From assembly GCA_005878835.1 (NCBI GenBank), contig VBMV01000060.1, positions 60,067-124,066 on the forward strand: DNA of 64,000 nucleotides. Direction: 5' to 3'. Below are positions 33,544 through 42,123 of this stretch, piece by piece. The notes beneath the pieces are model-generated. The model worked only from the letters and a program-made list of their open reading frames with translations. It was not told where the DNA came from and ran no database searches. Source of the stretch: Gammaproteobacteria bacterium. GTDB lineage: Bacteria; Pseudomonadota; Gammaproteobacteria; Steroidobacterales; Steroidobacteraceae. Within the stretch, counting starts at the first letter, position 1. Every line of letters begins with the position of its first letter. Both the position numbers and the translations under genes were made by a program.

Positions 33544-36030
33544 ATGCTCAACCCCACTCCCTGGGTCGTGCACAAGTTCGGGGGGTCGAGCGTCGCCGAC
33601 GCCGACTGCTTCCGCAAGGTCGCGGCCATTCTCGACTCCGCTCCGGCCGCCCGCCTGGGGGTGGTGCTGTCTGCGTGCGGCGGCGTGACCGACGCGCTGC
33701 TGCGCCTGGTGGCGCTCGCCGAGCGCCAGGATGACACCTACCGCGGCGAACTCGCGCAGCTGCGTACGCGGCACGCGGGAATCGCCGGGGAGCTGCTCAC
33801 GCCGGCCGCGGCCCAGTCGTACCTCGGGGTTTTCGACCGCGACTGCCATGACCTTCTGGGAGTCCTGCACTCGGTCAAGCTCACCCGCGCCGCCGCCCAC
33901 AACGTCCGCGATCTCATCGCCGGCTACGGCGAGATCTGGTCGACGCGGCTGTTCCAGCGCTTTTTCCAGGAGCGCGCCCACCGCCGCCCGGGCGCCGTAG
34001 AGTGGCTGGACGCGCGGCGGGTGGTGGTGGCGCAATGGGGGCCATTGGGTCCGGGCATCCAGTGGGCCGAATCACGCGCCAATCTCCAGGCGCTGGTGCC
34101 GGCGGATTTCGGCGGCACCCTGATCATCACCGGGTTCATCGCTTCCAACCAGCGCGGCGTGCAGACGACCCTCGGACGCAACGGCAGCGATTTCTCCGCC
34201 TCGATCTTCGGAGCGCTGCTGGGCGCCGCCGAGATCCACATCTGGACCGACGTCGATGGGGTGCTGTCGGCCGACCCCCGGCGCGTGCCGGATGCCACGG
34301 TCATCGACTCACTCTCGTACAGCGAGGCGATGGAGCTGGCGTATTTCGGCGCCAAGGTGCTGCACCCGCAGACCATGGCGCCGGCGGTCAAGGACGGCAT
34401 CCCCATCTGGATCCGCAACACCTTTGCGCCCGACAGGCCGGGCACCCTGATCTGCGCACGGCCCTCGTCCGCGCTGCCCGTCAAGGGCATCACCAGCATC
34501 GACCGCGTCGCGCTCATCAACCTGGAGGGCGCCGGGATGATCGGCGTCCCCGGCACCGCCCACCGACTGTTCGGGGCGCTGCGCGAGGAGGGCATTTCGG
34601 TCATCCTCATCTCGCAAGGCAGCTCCGAGCACTCCATCTGCTGCGCGATTCCGCAGGATCAGGCGCAGCGCGCAGCCGGCGTGGTGCGCCGCGCCTTCGA
34701 GCGCGAGCTGCAGGAAGGCCAGATCCAGAGCGTCGACGTCGACCCGGATCTGGCGATCCTGGCGGTCGTCGGCGATGGCATGGCCGGTACACCTGGAGTC
34801 GCCGCCAAGGTGTTCGCCGCGCTCGGCACCTCCGGCGTCAACGTGCGCGCCATCGCCCAGGGCGCCTCCGAGCGCAACATCTCCGTGGTGGTCGAGGGAC
34901 GCAGCGCCACGCGCGCGCTGCGCGCAGTGCATGCGGGTCTGTATCTGTCGCCGCACACGCTCTCGATCGGCGTGATCGGTCCTGGAACCGTGGGCCGCGT
35001 GCTGCTCGATCAGCTCGCCTCGCAGAGCGAGCGGCTGCACCGGCAGTGCAGCCTCGATCTGCGCGTGCGCGGCGTGATCGGCTCGCAACGCATGCTGCTC
35101 GCGGACCCGGGGGTGGCGCTCGGGCAGTGGCGCGCGCTCTACCGCGACAGCGGCACGGCGGCGGAGGTGGCGCGCTTCGTCGAGCACGTGCGCGTCGACT
35201 ACCTGCCGCATACGGTGCTGGTCGACTGCACGGCGAGCGCCGCGATCGCCGGCCGCTACGCCGAGTGGCTCGCGGCCGGCATCCACATCGTGACGCCGAA
35301 CAAGAAGGCCAACAGCGCGGATCTCGCCTACTACCATCGCCTGCAGGAGGCGCGGCGCGCGGGTGCGTCGCACTACCTGTACGAGGCCACCGTCGGCGCG
35401 GGGCTGCCGGTCGTGCATACGCTCAGGGACCTGCGCGAGACCGGTGATGAGATCACCAGTATCGAGGGCATCTTCTCCGGTACGCTCGCCTATCTCTTCA
35501 ACGTCTATGACGGGCGGGTGGCCTTCTCCGAGATCGTGCAGGAGGCGCGCCAGCGCGGCTTCACCGAGCCGGACCCGCGCGATGACCTGTCGGGTGAGGA
35601 CGTGGCGCGCAAGCTCATCATCCTGGGGCGCGAGATGGGCCTGACGCTGGAGCTGCAGGACGTGCAGGTGGAGAGCCTGGTGCCTGCGGAGCTCGCCAGC
35701 GGTTCGATCGAGGAGTTCATGGCGCAGCTGCCCCGTTACGACGCCGCCATTGCCGGGCGCCTGGCGGCGGCGCGCGCGCGCGGCAAGGTGCTGCGGTACA
35801 CCGGCACGCTGAGCGCGGCGGGCGCGGCGACCGTGGGCCTCAAGGAGCTCGACGCGCACCACGCGTTTGCCAACATCGCGCTCACCGACAACGTCGTGCG
35901 CTTCGCGACGCGCCGCTACTGCGACAACCCGCTCATCGTGCAGGGACCGGGGGCCGGACCCGAGGTCACCGCCGGGGGGGTGTTCGCCGACCTGCTGCGC
36001 CTGGCCGCCTACCTGGGGGCGCGGCTGTGA
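33544..36030 (+). CDS. thrA: Bifunctional aspartokinase / homoserine dehydrogenase I
   Basis: The 828-residue protein joins an aspartokinase (KFGGSSVADADCFRKV at the start; FSASIFGALLGAAEIHIWTD), two ACT regulatory domains (about 320-470) and a homoserine dehydrogenase (GVIGPGTVGRVLLDQL). It catalyses the first and third steps to threonine, isoleucine and methionine, probably with threonine feedback through the ACT domains. It overlaps thrB by GTGA. No threonine/isoleucine-rich leader peptide precedes it, so enteric-style attenuation is not apparent. Confidence 0.96.
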   Translation: MLNPTPWVVHKFGGSSVADADCFRKVAAILDSAPAARLGVVLSACGGVTDALLRLVALAERQDDTYRGELAQLRTRHAGIAGELLTPAAAQSYLGVFDRDCHDLLGVLHSVKLTRAAAHNVRDLIAGYGEIWSTRLFQRFFQERAHRRPGAVEWLDARRVVVAQWGPLGPGIQWAESRANLQALVPADFGGTLIITGFIASNQRGVQTTLGRNGSDFSASIFGALLGAAEIHIWTDVDGVLSADPRRVPDATVIDSLSYSEAMELAYFGAKVLHPQTMAPAVKDGIPIWIRNTFAPDRPGTLICARPSSALPVKGITSIDRVALINLEGAGMIGVPGTAHRLFGALREEGISVILISQGSSEHSICCAIPQDQAQRAAGVVRRAFERELQEGQIQSVDVDPDLAILAVVGDGMAGTPGVAAKVFAALGTSGVNVRAIAQGASERNISVVVEGRSATRALRAVHAGLYLSPHTLSIGVIGPGTVGRVLLDQLASQSERLHRQCSLDLRVRGVIGSQRMLLADPGVALGQWRALYRDSGTAAEVARFVEHVRVDYLPHTVLVDCTASAAIAGRYAEWLAAGIHIVTPNKKANSADLAYYHRLQEARRAGASHYLYEATVGAGLPVVHTLRDLRETGDEITSIEGIFSGTLAYLFNVYDGRVAFSEIVQEARQRGFTEPDPRDDLSGEDVARKLIILGREMGLTLELQDVQVESLVPAELASGSIEEFMAQLPRYDAAIAGRLAAARARGKVLRYTGTLSAAGAATVGLKELDAHHAFANIALTDNVVRFATRRYCDNPLIVQGPGAGPEVTAGGVFADLLRLAAYLGARL

Positions 36031-36968
36031 GTGCGGCGGCGCTCGCGCGCGCGACGGCGTTCGCACCGGCCTCGGTGGGCAACGTCGCCATCGGCTTCGA
36101 CATCCTGGGATTTGCGGTGGATGCGCTCGGGGATCGCGTGACGGTGAGGCGGCGCGCCGCACCGGGAGTGGCCATCGACGCGGTGCGCGGCGTCGCCGGG
36201 GAGCTGCCCAGGGAGCCGCGCGACAACACCGCCGGGCGCGCGCTCCTGGCGATGCAGGAGGCGCGGCGCCCGGGGTTCGGGTTCGCGCTGGAGATCGACA
36301 AGGGGATTCCGCTCGGCTCGGGTCTGGGGGGCTCGGCGGCCTCGGCGGTCGGCGCCGTGGTGGCGGCGAATGCGCTGTTGCCGCAAGCATGCAGCCCGCT
36401 CGAGCTGCTGGAGTTCGCCATGGCCGGAGAGGCGGTGGCGAGCGGTGCGCGTCACGTGGACAACATCGCCGCCTCGCTGTACGGCGGGTTGGTGCTCACC
36501 GTCGGCATCGATCACCCGCGCGTGAAGCACATCCCGGTGCCGGCCGGGATCCGCGCCGTGATCGTCCACCCGCACATGTTCCTGTCCACCAGCCAGGCGC
36601 GCGCCATCCTCAGGGCCAGCGTGCAGATGTCGGACTTCGTGTGGCAGACGGCCAACCTCGCCGGGTTCATCTCCGGCTGCTACACCGACGATCTGGACAT
36701 GATCCGCGCTTCCCTCGAGGACGTGGTGATCGAGCCGCAGCGCCAGGCGCTCATTCCGGGCTTTGCGGACGTGCGCCGCGGCGCCATGGAGGCTGGGGCG
36801 CTGGGCTGCTCGATCTCGGGCGCCGGGCCCTCGATGTTCGCCTGGGCGCCCGAGGCGAGCGCTGCCGCGGTGCTCGCCGCGATGCAAAGCGCGTTCGGGC
36901 GGCACGCGCTGGCCACCGATGCGTGGGTCGTCGCAGTGCAATCATCGGGCGCGCGGCTGATCGGGTGA
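36027..36968 (+). CDS. thrB: Homoserine kinase
   Basis: The 313-residue GHMP kinase has the ATP-binding glycine-rich loop IPLGSGLGGSAASAVGAV and an N-terminal APASVGNVAIGFDILGFA. The C-terminal GCSISGAGPSMFAWA is the third GHMP motif. It phosphorylates homoserine to O-phosphohomoserine for ThrC. The GTG start overlaps the thrA stop, and the stop lies next to thrC. Confidence 0.95.
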   Translation: MSAAALARATAFAPASVGNVAIGFDILGFAVDALGDRVTVRRRAAPGVAIDAVRGVAGELPREPRDNTAGRALLAMQEARRPGFGFALEIDKGIPLGSGLGGSAASAVGAVVAANALLPQACSPLELLEFAMAGEAVASGARHVDNIAASLYGGLVLTVGIDHPRVKHIPVPAGIRAVIVHPHMFLSTSQARAILRASVQMSDFVWQTANLAGFISGCYTDDLDMIRASLEDVVIEPQRQALIPGFADVRRGAMEAGALGCSISGAGPSMFAWAPEASAAAVLAAMQSAFGRHALATDAWVVAVQSSGARLIG

Positions 36969-36973
36969 GCGCG

Positions 36974-38296
36974 ATGACATCAACAGCGCTCTTTGTGAGC
37001 TCGCGGGGCCAGGCTCCCGCCGCCGGCTTCAGCGCCGCGGTTCTCCAGGGCCTGGCGCCCGACGGCGGGCTGTACGTGCCCGTCGGCTGGCCGCGGCTCG
37101 CGCCGCCGCAGTTCGAGGGCGCGCTCGACCTGGCGAGCGTCGCCGTGCGGCTGCTGGCACCGTTCGTGGCCGGCGATCCGCTCGCGCCGCTGTTGGCCCC
37201 GCTCGCCTCCGAAGCGTTCAACTTCCCCGCCCCGCTGGTGGCTCTGCCGGGGCAGAGCAGACTCTCGGTGCTCGAGCTGTTCCACGGTCCGACCGCGGCG
37301 TTCAAGGATTTCGGCGCCCGCTTCCTCGCGGCCTGTTTCGCGCGTCTGCGCGGGCGCGGCGAGCGGGCGCTCACCATTCTGGTCGCGACTTCCGGAGACA
37401 CGGGGGGCGCCGTGGCGGCGGCCTTCCATGAGCGCCCGGGAGTCGAGGTTGCGGTGCTGTACCCCAAGGGACTGGTGTCCCCGACCCAGGAACGCCAGCT
37501 CACCTGCTGGGGCGGCAACGTCAGGTCGCTGGCGGTTCGGGGCACTTTCGATGACTGCCAGCGCCTGGTGAAACAGGCGTTCCTCGATGGGGAGCTGGGC
37601 GCTCGCTCGCTGCTGTCCTCGGCCAACAGCATCAACCTCGGACGCCTGCTGCCGCAGTGCGTGTATTACGCCGCGGCGAGCTTGGGCGTCTGGCGGGCCC
37701 ACGGCGAGCGCGCGTCGTTCATCGTGCCGAGCGGCAATCTCGGCAATGCGCTCGCCTGCCTGTGGGCGCGCCAGACGGGCATGCCGATCGGCGAGGTGGT
37801 GCTGGCGCACAACGCCAACCGCACCGTGCCGGACTATCTGGCGAGCGGCGCATGGCAGCCGCGGCCGAGCATCGCCACGCTGGCCTCGGCCATGGACGTC
37901 GGCGATCCGAGCAACATGGAGCGCCTGCGCGCGCTGTTTCCGCGCCTCGAGGAGCTGCGCACCGTGGTCAGTGCCTGCGCGGTCACGGATGAGGAGATCC
38001 GTGCGCGCATCCGCGCCGGCTATCGGCAATTCGGCCAGATCTGGTGCCCGCACACCGCGACCGCGGCGCAGGCCTGGGAGCGGCTGCCGCAGCGGGCGCG
38101 CGAGCGGGGCCGCTGGGTGCTGGTGTCGACCGCCCACCCGGCCAAGTTCCGCGAGATCGTCGAACCGCTCATCGAGCGGGCGGTGCCGGTGCCGGAAGCG
38201 CTCGCGAAACTCCTCGCGCGTCCCACGCAGTGTGTTGAAATCGACGCCGACCTGAGCGCGTTGCGCGCCGCTCTGCAACCGGAGTTGGGCCAGTGA
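36974..38296 (+). CDS. thrC: Threonine synthase
   Basis: The 440-residue PLP enzyme has the lysine motif FHGPTAAFKDFGARFLA, ATSGDTGGAVAAAF and VPSGNLGNALACLWA. It converts O-phosphohomoserine to threonine. The ATG at 36974 was chosen; a GTG at 36965 overlapping the thrB stop as GTGA is an equally credible start. Its own end overlaps the next gene as GTGA, an unusual coupling for a thr operon. Confidence 0.95.
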   Translation: MTSTALFVSSRGQAPAAGFSAAVLQGLAPDGGLYVPVGWPRLAPPQFEGALDLASVAVRLLAPFVAGDPLAPLLAPLASEAFNFPAPLVALPGQSRLSVLELFHGPTAAFKDFGARFLAACFARLRGRGERALTILVATSGDTGGAVAAAFHERPGVEVAVLYPKGLVSPTQERQLTCWGGNVRSLAVRGTFDDCQRLVKQAFLDGELGARSLLSSANSINLGRLLPQCVYYAAASLGVWRAHGERASFIVPSGNLGNALACLWARQTGMPIGEVVLAHNANRTVPDYLASGAWQPRPSIATLASAMDVGDPSNMERLRALFPRLEELRTVVSACAVTDEEIRARIRAGYRQFGQIWCPHTATAAQAWERLPQRARERGRWVLVSTAHPAKFREIVEPLIERAVPVPEALAKLLARPTQCVEIDADLSALRAALQPELGQ

Positions 38297-38898
38297 ACGA
38301 TCTGAGCCAGTTGCCCCCGACCGCGTGGGTGCTGATCGCATGCGCCGCCGCGCTCGGCTTCGGCGCGGCCCTGGCCTGGCGCTGGTACGGCCACTATCGC
38401 GCCCGCAAGGCGTTGCGGGTCGCGGTGACCGGCGGGGCCGCCGATCACCTCATCGACACGCTGGTGCCCGACGGCATGGGAGGCGGCTTCCACATCGACT
38501 TCCTGCTGCTCACGACGCGCGGCGTGGTGGTGATCGACCTGCGCGACGTCACCGGCAACATCTTCGGCGGTGACCAGATGGCGCAGTGGACGGTCATGGA
38601 CGGCCCGCACCGCTTCACCTTCACCAATCCGCAGAGCGCCCTGTACGACCGGATCGCCGCCGTCAAGGCGGTTGCCGGAGACGTGCCGGTCGAGGGACGC
38701 ATCGTGTTCACGCGCCGCGGCCGCTTCCCCAAGGGTCTGCCGAAGTGGACGCTGATGCTCGATGGCCTGCGCGCCGAGTTTCCGACCACCGAGTTCACGG
38801 CGCCGTCCGAGAGCGATGCGCGCTTGCGCGAGGCATGGCAGCGCCTGAAGGACACCGTGAAGCCCAGCTACATGGGCCACATGCGCCACATGCGCTAG
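38293..38898 (+). CDS. NERD (nuclease-related) domain membrane protein
   Basis: The 201-residue protein has one N-terminal membrane helix (about 12-30, WVLIACAAALGFGAALAWRW). A NERD-like domain follows, with HIDFLLLTTRGVVVIDLRDV, where the acidic and charged positions resemble the restriction-endonuclease-like core. NERD proteins are of uncertain function, though nuclease or signalling roles have been proposed. Translation appears coupled to thrC (GTGA). Its stop codon overlaps that of the opposing peptidase gene within CTAG. Confidence 0.72.
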   Translation: MNDLSQLPPTAWVLIACAAALGFGAALAWRWYGHYRARKALRVAVTGGAADHLIDTLVPDGMGGGFHIDFLLLTTRGVVVIDLRDVTGNIFGGDQMAQWTVMDGPHRFTFTNPQSALYDRIAAVKAVAGDVPVEGRIVFTRRGRFPKGLPKWTLMLDGLRAEFPTTEFTAPSESDARLREAWQRLKDTVKPSYMGHMRHMR

Positions 38899-40310
38899 AG
38901 CGCGAGGGTCTGCGCGTGATCCGCCAGCACCAGTGACACGCACGCCGTGAGCTGCGTGGCGTAGCCGATGTGCAGGAACTCGTTCGGACCGTGCGCGTTG
39001 GCGTGTGGCCCGAGTACACCGGTGATGAAGAACTGGGTGCGCGGGAAGCGCTCGCCCAGCATGCCCATGAACGGGATCGTCCCGCCACAGCCGATGTACA
39101 CCGCATCCCGCCCGTAGAGCGCGCGTGAGGCGCGGCCGATGGAAGCTTCGAGCCAGGGCGCGAGCGCGGGCGCATTCCAGCCGCCGGTAGCCGAGCCCGC
39201 ATCGAAGCTCACCTGCGCCCCATAGGGCGGGTCACGCACCAGAGCCTCGCGCACCGCGGCGCTCGCGCGCGCCGCATCGCACGTCGGCGGCAGTCGCAGG
39301 GACAGCTTGACTGCCAGCTCGGGCAGCAACACGTTGCCCGCCGACCCGAGCGGCGGCAACCCCTCCGCGCCGGTGACCGCCAGCGTGCCGCGCCAGGTGC
39401 TGTTGATGATGAGCTCGGTGGGGTCATTGGATACCGCCTGCACGCCCTGCGCCCAGGGGAGCTTGCCGGCCACCGCGTCCCCGAGCACCTGCGCGGCGGC
39501 CGCCGCCTGCGCGCGCCGGTCGCGCGGCAAGCTCACGTGCAGCTCATCGAGCAGCAGATCGCCGGTGAGCGGATCCTCGATACGGGCCAGGAGCTGCTCG
39601 AGAATGCGCACCGGGGTCGGCGCGATGCCGGTGGCCATGCCCGAGTGCACGCCCTCGGTGAGCACGCGTACCCGCAGCGTGCCGACCAGGTTGCCGCGCA
39701 GCGAGGTCGTGCACCACACCTGCTCGTAGTTGCCGCACTCCGCATCCAGGCACACCACCAGCGTGGGTTCCCCGAGGGTTGCGCCGAGGGACTCGAGGTG
39801 CGCCGGCAGATCATCGCTGCCTGATTCCTCGCAGGCTTCGATCAGCACCAGGCAGCGCGGCAGGCGCACCTTCTGTTCCTTGAGCGCGGCGATCGCCGTG
39901 AGCGAGCTGAAGACCGCGTAGCCGTCGTCGGCGGCGCCGCGACCGTAGAGCTTGCCCTCGCGGATCACCGGCTCCCAGGGCCCGAGGCCCGCCCGCCAGC
40001 CGGTGAATTCCGGCTGCTTGTCCAGATGCCCGTAGAGCAGGACGCTCCCCGGCAGCTCGCCCGGCACGTCGATCAGCAGCAGCGGGGTCCTGCCGGGCAG
40101 GCGCCGCACCTCCACGCGCATCCCGGTGAGCGGCTGCGCGCGGCACCATTGCGCCATGAGCTGTACCGCCGCCTCCATGTGTCCGTGGCTCTCCCATTGC
40201 GGATCGAACAGGGGCGACTTGTTGGGAATGCGCACGTACGCGCTGAGCCGCTCGACGATGGAAGTCTCCCAGGTTCTTGCGATCGAGCCGCTCAGCCGTT
40301 TCAGGTCCAT
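38895..40310 (-). CDS. M20 family metallopeptidase
   Basis: The 471-residue protein shows the M20 zinc motifs LLYGHLDKQPE, GRGAADDGYAVFSSL, EACEESGSDDL and CLDAECGNYE. Family members are dipeptidases, carboxypeptidases or deacylases. The inserted dimerisation domain (about 210-350) is present. The chosen ATG has GAGG seven bases upstream. It follows tatD across a 52-base AT-rich gap, which may hold its own promoter. The substrate is not visible; a cytosolic dipeptidase is most likely given the lack of a signal peptide. Confidence 0.88.
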   Translation of the reverse strand: MDLKRLSGSIARTWETSIVERLSAYVRIPNKSPLFDPQWESHGHMEAAVQLMAQWCRAQPLTGMRVEVRRLPGRTPLLLIDVPGELPGSVLLYGHLDKQPEFTGWRAGLGPWEPVIREGKLYGRGAADDGYAVFSSLTAIAALKEQKVRLPRCLVLIEACEESGSDDLPAHLESLGATLGEPTLVVCLDAECGNYEQVWCTTSLRGNLVGTLRVRVLTEGVHSGMATGIAPTPVRILEQLLARIEDPLTGDLLLDELHVSLPRDRRAQAAAAAQVLGDAVAGKLPWAQGVQAVSNDPTELIINSTWRGTLAVTGAEGLPPLGSAGNVLLPELAVKLSLRLPPTCDAARASAAVREALVRDPPYGAQVSFDAGSATGGWNAPALAPWLEASIGRASRALYGRDAVYIGCGGTIPFMGMLGERFPRTQFFITGVLGPHANAHGPNEFLHIGYATQLTACVSLVLADHAQTLAL

Positions 40311-40362
40311 GTCAGGCCTCATTAAATATCAATCACTTAGGGTAAATTTCGTGTGTCGATTC

Positions 40363-41220
40363 TCAGGAGAGTTGGGGTGCCGTCACGGCGTCCGGCAACC
40401 CGAACAGGGCGCGCGCCGCGGCGCTGCTCGAGCGGGCGAGCGCCTCGAGTGACTCGCCGCGGGCGTGCGCCACCGCGGCGGCAACCTGTCGAAGGTACGC
40501 CGGCTCATTGCGGCGCGAGGCGGGTCGGGGTTTGAGATCGCGCGGCAGCAGATAGGGCGCGTCGGTCTCGAGCAGCAGCCGCTCGGCTGGAATCTGCGGC
40601 ATGAGGGCGGCCAGGTGCGCGCCGCGGCGTTCATCGCAGATCCAACCGGTGATGCCGATCGCAAGCCCCAGCTGCAGGTAGCACGCGAGCTCCTCCCCGG
40701 AGCCGGTGAAGCAATGTGCCACGCCGCGCCATGCCGCGCCGTGCTCGCGCAGGATCGCCGCGAAATCGGCGTGCGCGTCGCGCTGGTGGAGGAACACGGG
40801 TTTGCCGACCCTGGCCGCTAGCTCGAGTTGCCGGTGGAAGGCCTGCCGCTGCGCATCGCGCGGCGAGAAATCCCTGAAATAGTCGAGCCCACATTCACCG
40901 ACCGCCACCACCTCGGGTTGCCGCGCGAGGTCCTCGAGCTCGGCCGCGCGCGGCGCGGTGAGCTCGGCCGCATGATGCGGGTGAACCCCGGCGGTGGCAA
41001 ACAGTCGTAACGGATGGGCGCGCGCGAGCGCCAGCGCTCGCTGCGTACCCGCGAGGCTCGAGCCGGTGATCAGCATCTGCACCACGCCCGCCGCCTGCGC
41101 GCGGGCGATGACCGCGTCGCGGTCGGCGTCGTAGCTGTCGTGCGCGAGATTGACGCCGATGTCGATCAGCGGCGCCGGCGAGGCGCAGGGCGCCGGCGAG
41201 GCTGTGCTATGGTTTCGCAT
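40363..41220 (-). CDS. TatD family metal-dependent hydrolase
   Basis: The 285-residue TIM-barrel protein has the TatD motifs IDIGVNLAHDSYDADRDAVI, GVHPHHA, VGECGLDYFRDFS, FLHQRDAH, HCFTGSGEE and LLLETDAPYL. These are DNases or deoxyribonuclease-like hydrolases with two metal ions. It may be TatD or a paralogue such as YcfH or YjjV. The ATG used here shares its bases with the divergent start at 41219 (CATG). Its N-terminus contains the tandem SPAP repeat encoded by a duplicated 14-base block (41171-41184, 41190-41203). Confidence 0.85.
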   Translation of the reverse strand: MRNHSTASPAPCASPAPLIDIGVNLAHDSYDADRDAVIARAQAAGVVQMLITGSSLAGTQRALALARAHPLRLFATAGVHPHHAAELTAPRAAELEDLARQPEVVAVGECGLDYFRDFSPRDAQRQAFHRQLELAARVGKPVFLHQRDAHADFAAILREHGAAWRGVAHCFTGSGEELACYLQLGLAIGITGWICDERRGAHLAALMPQIPAERLLLETDAPYLLPRDLKPRPASRRNEPAYLRQVAAAVAHARGESLEALARSSSAAARALFGLPDAVTAPQLS

Positions 41221-42052
41221 GCGCGCGCACATTCTACTGAACGGCGGCAGTTTGCAGCGCAGCTCTGAAAGCCGCCCCTGCCCAGGGCGCGAGCGGCGCT
41301 CGCGCTGCTGGTGCGGTGTGCTCACCGCGCCTGCGCTGGTGAGCGTGTGCCTGGGGGCGGTGCGCGTCGAGACCTCGTGGCGCGACATCGAGGCCCGCAT
41401 CCAGTACGGTTATTACACCGAGGATGCGAGTGCGCTGAGGAGCCTCGAGGACACGGTGGCGGCGGATGAATCGCACGATAAGCTGCACGGCTATTACGCC
41501 GCGCTGCTCGCCTGGCGGCTCGCGCAGCTCGTCGCGCAGCGCCCGTCCGCCGCGCCGGGCGCCTCCGCGGCGCAACTGGCGCAGCGCTGCGTGAGCGAGC
41601 TCGACGAGGCGCTCGCCGTGGCGGCGGACTTTGCAGAAGGCCTGGCGCTGCGGGCCGCGTGCCGGGCGACCCAGGCCGAGCGCACGCACGCCGCGCACGC
41701 CGCCAGGGGCCTGCGCCGCGACGTCGGCCGGGCGTTGCGGCTGGCGGCCCGCAACCCGCGCGTGCTGTTCATCGACGCCATGAGCGACTATCAGCTCGCC
41801 CCGGAGCTGGGGGGCAACAAGGAGCGCGCGCTCGTGAAGCTGCGCCAGGCGGTCGCGGCATTCGAGCTCGAGCGCGCCGGCACCGAGCAGCTGCCGGGTT
41901 GGGGCGCCGCCGAGGCGTATGAGCTGCTGGCGCGCGACCTGCTCGATCACGGCGAGACGCTCGGGGCGCGTGACGCGCTCGAGCACGCGCTGCTGCTCGC
42001 GCCGGAGTTCAGCCAGGCGCGCCGCCTGATGGCGCAGATCATTTCCGGTTGA
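41219..42052 (+). CDS. TPR-like hypothetical protein, probably exported
   Basis: I do not recognise a named family for this 277-residue protein. After an arginine-rich start it has a hydrophobic segment (GVLTAPALVSVCLGAV, about 32-47) that may be a signal peptide. Helical pairs resembling tetratricopeptide repeats follow (YYAALLAWRLAQLV, ALLLAPEFSQARRLMAQI). The start is uncertain: the ATG at 41219 overlaps the divergent tatD start, and a GTG near the hydrophobic segment is an alternative. It lies upstream of the exporter operon. Confidence 0.65.
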   Translation: MRAHILLNGGSLQRSSESRPCPGRERRSRCWCGVLTAPALVSVCLGAVRVETSWRDIEARIQYGYYTEDASALRSLEDTVAADESHDKLHGYYAALLAWRLAQLVAQRPSAAPGASAAQLAQRCVSELDEALAVAADFAEGLALRAACRATQAERTHAAHAARGLRRDVGRALRLAARNPRVLFIDAMSDYQLAPELGGNKERALVKLRQAVAAFELERAGTEQLPGWGAAEAYELLARDLLDHGETLGARDALEHALLLAPEFSQARRLMAQIISG

Positions 42053-42123
42053 GAGCCTGCGGACGAACGGCAATTCACGACGGCTGTGATATCGTTCCGC
42101 GCTTTCGCAGGTACACGTGATCA

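Noticed and set aside
34309..36390. Long open frame antisense to thrA and thrB
   Set aside because: High GC leaves few stops on the opposite strand. The frame shows arginine- and histidine-rich composition and no family motif, while thrA and thrB are unmistakable.
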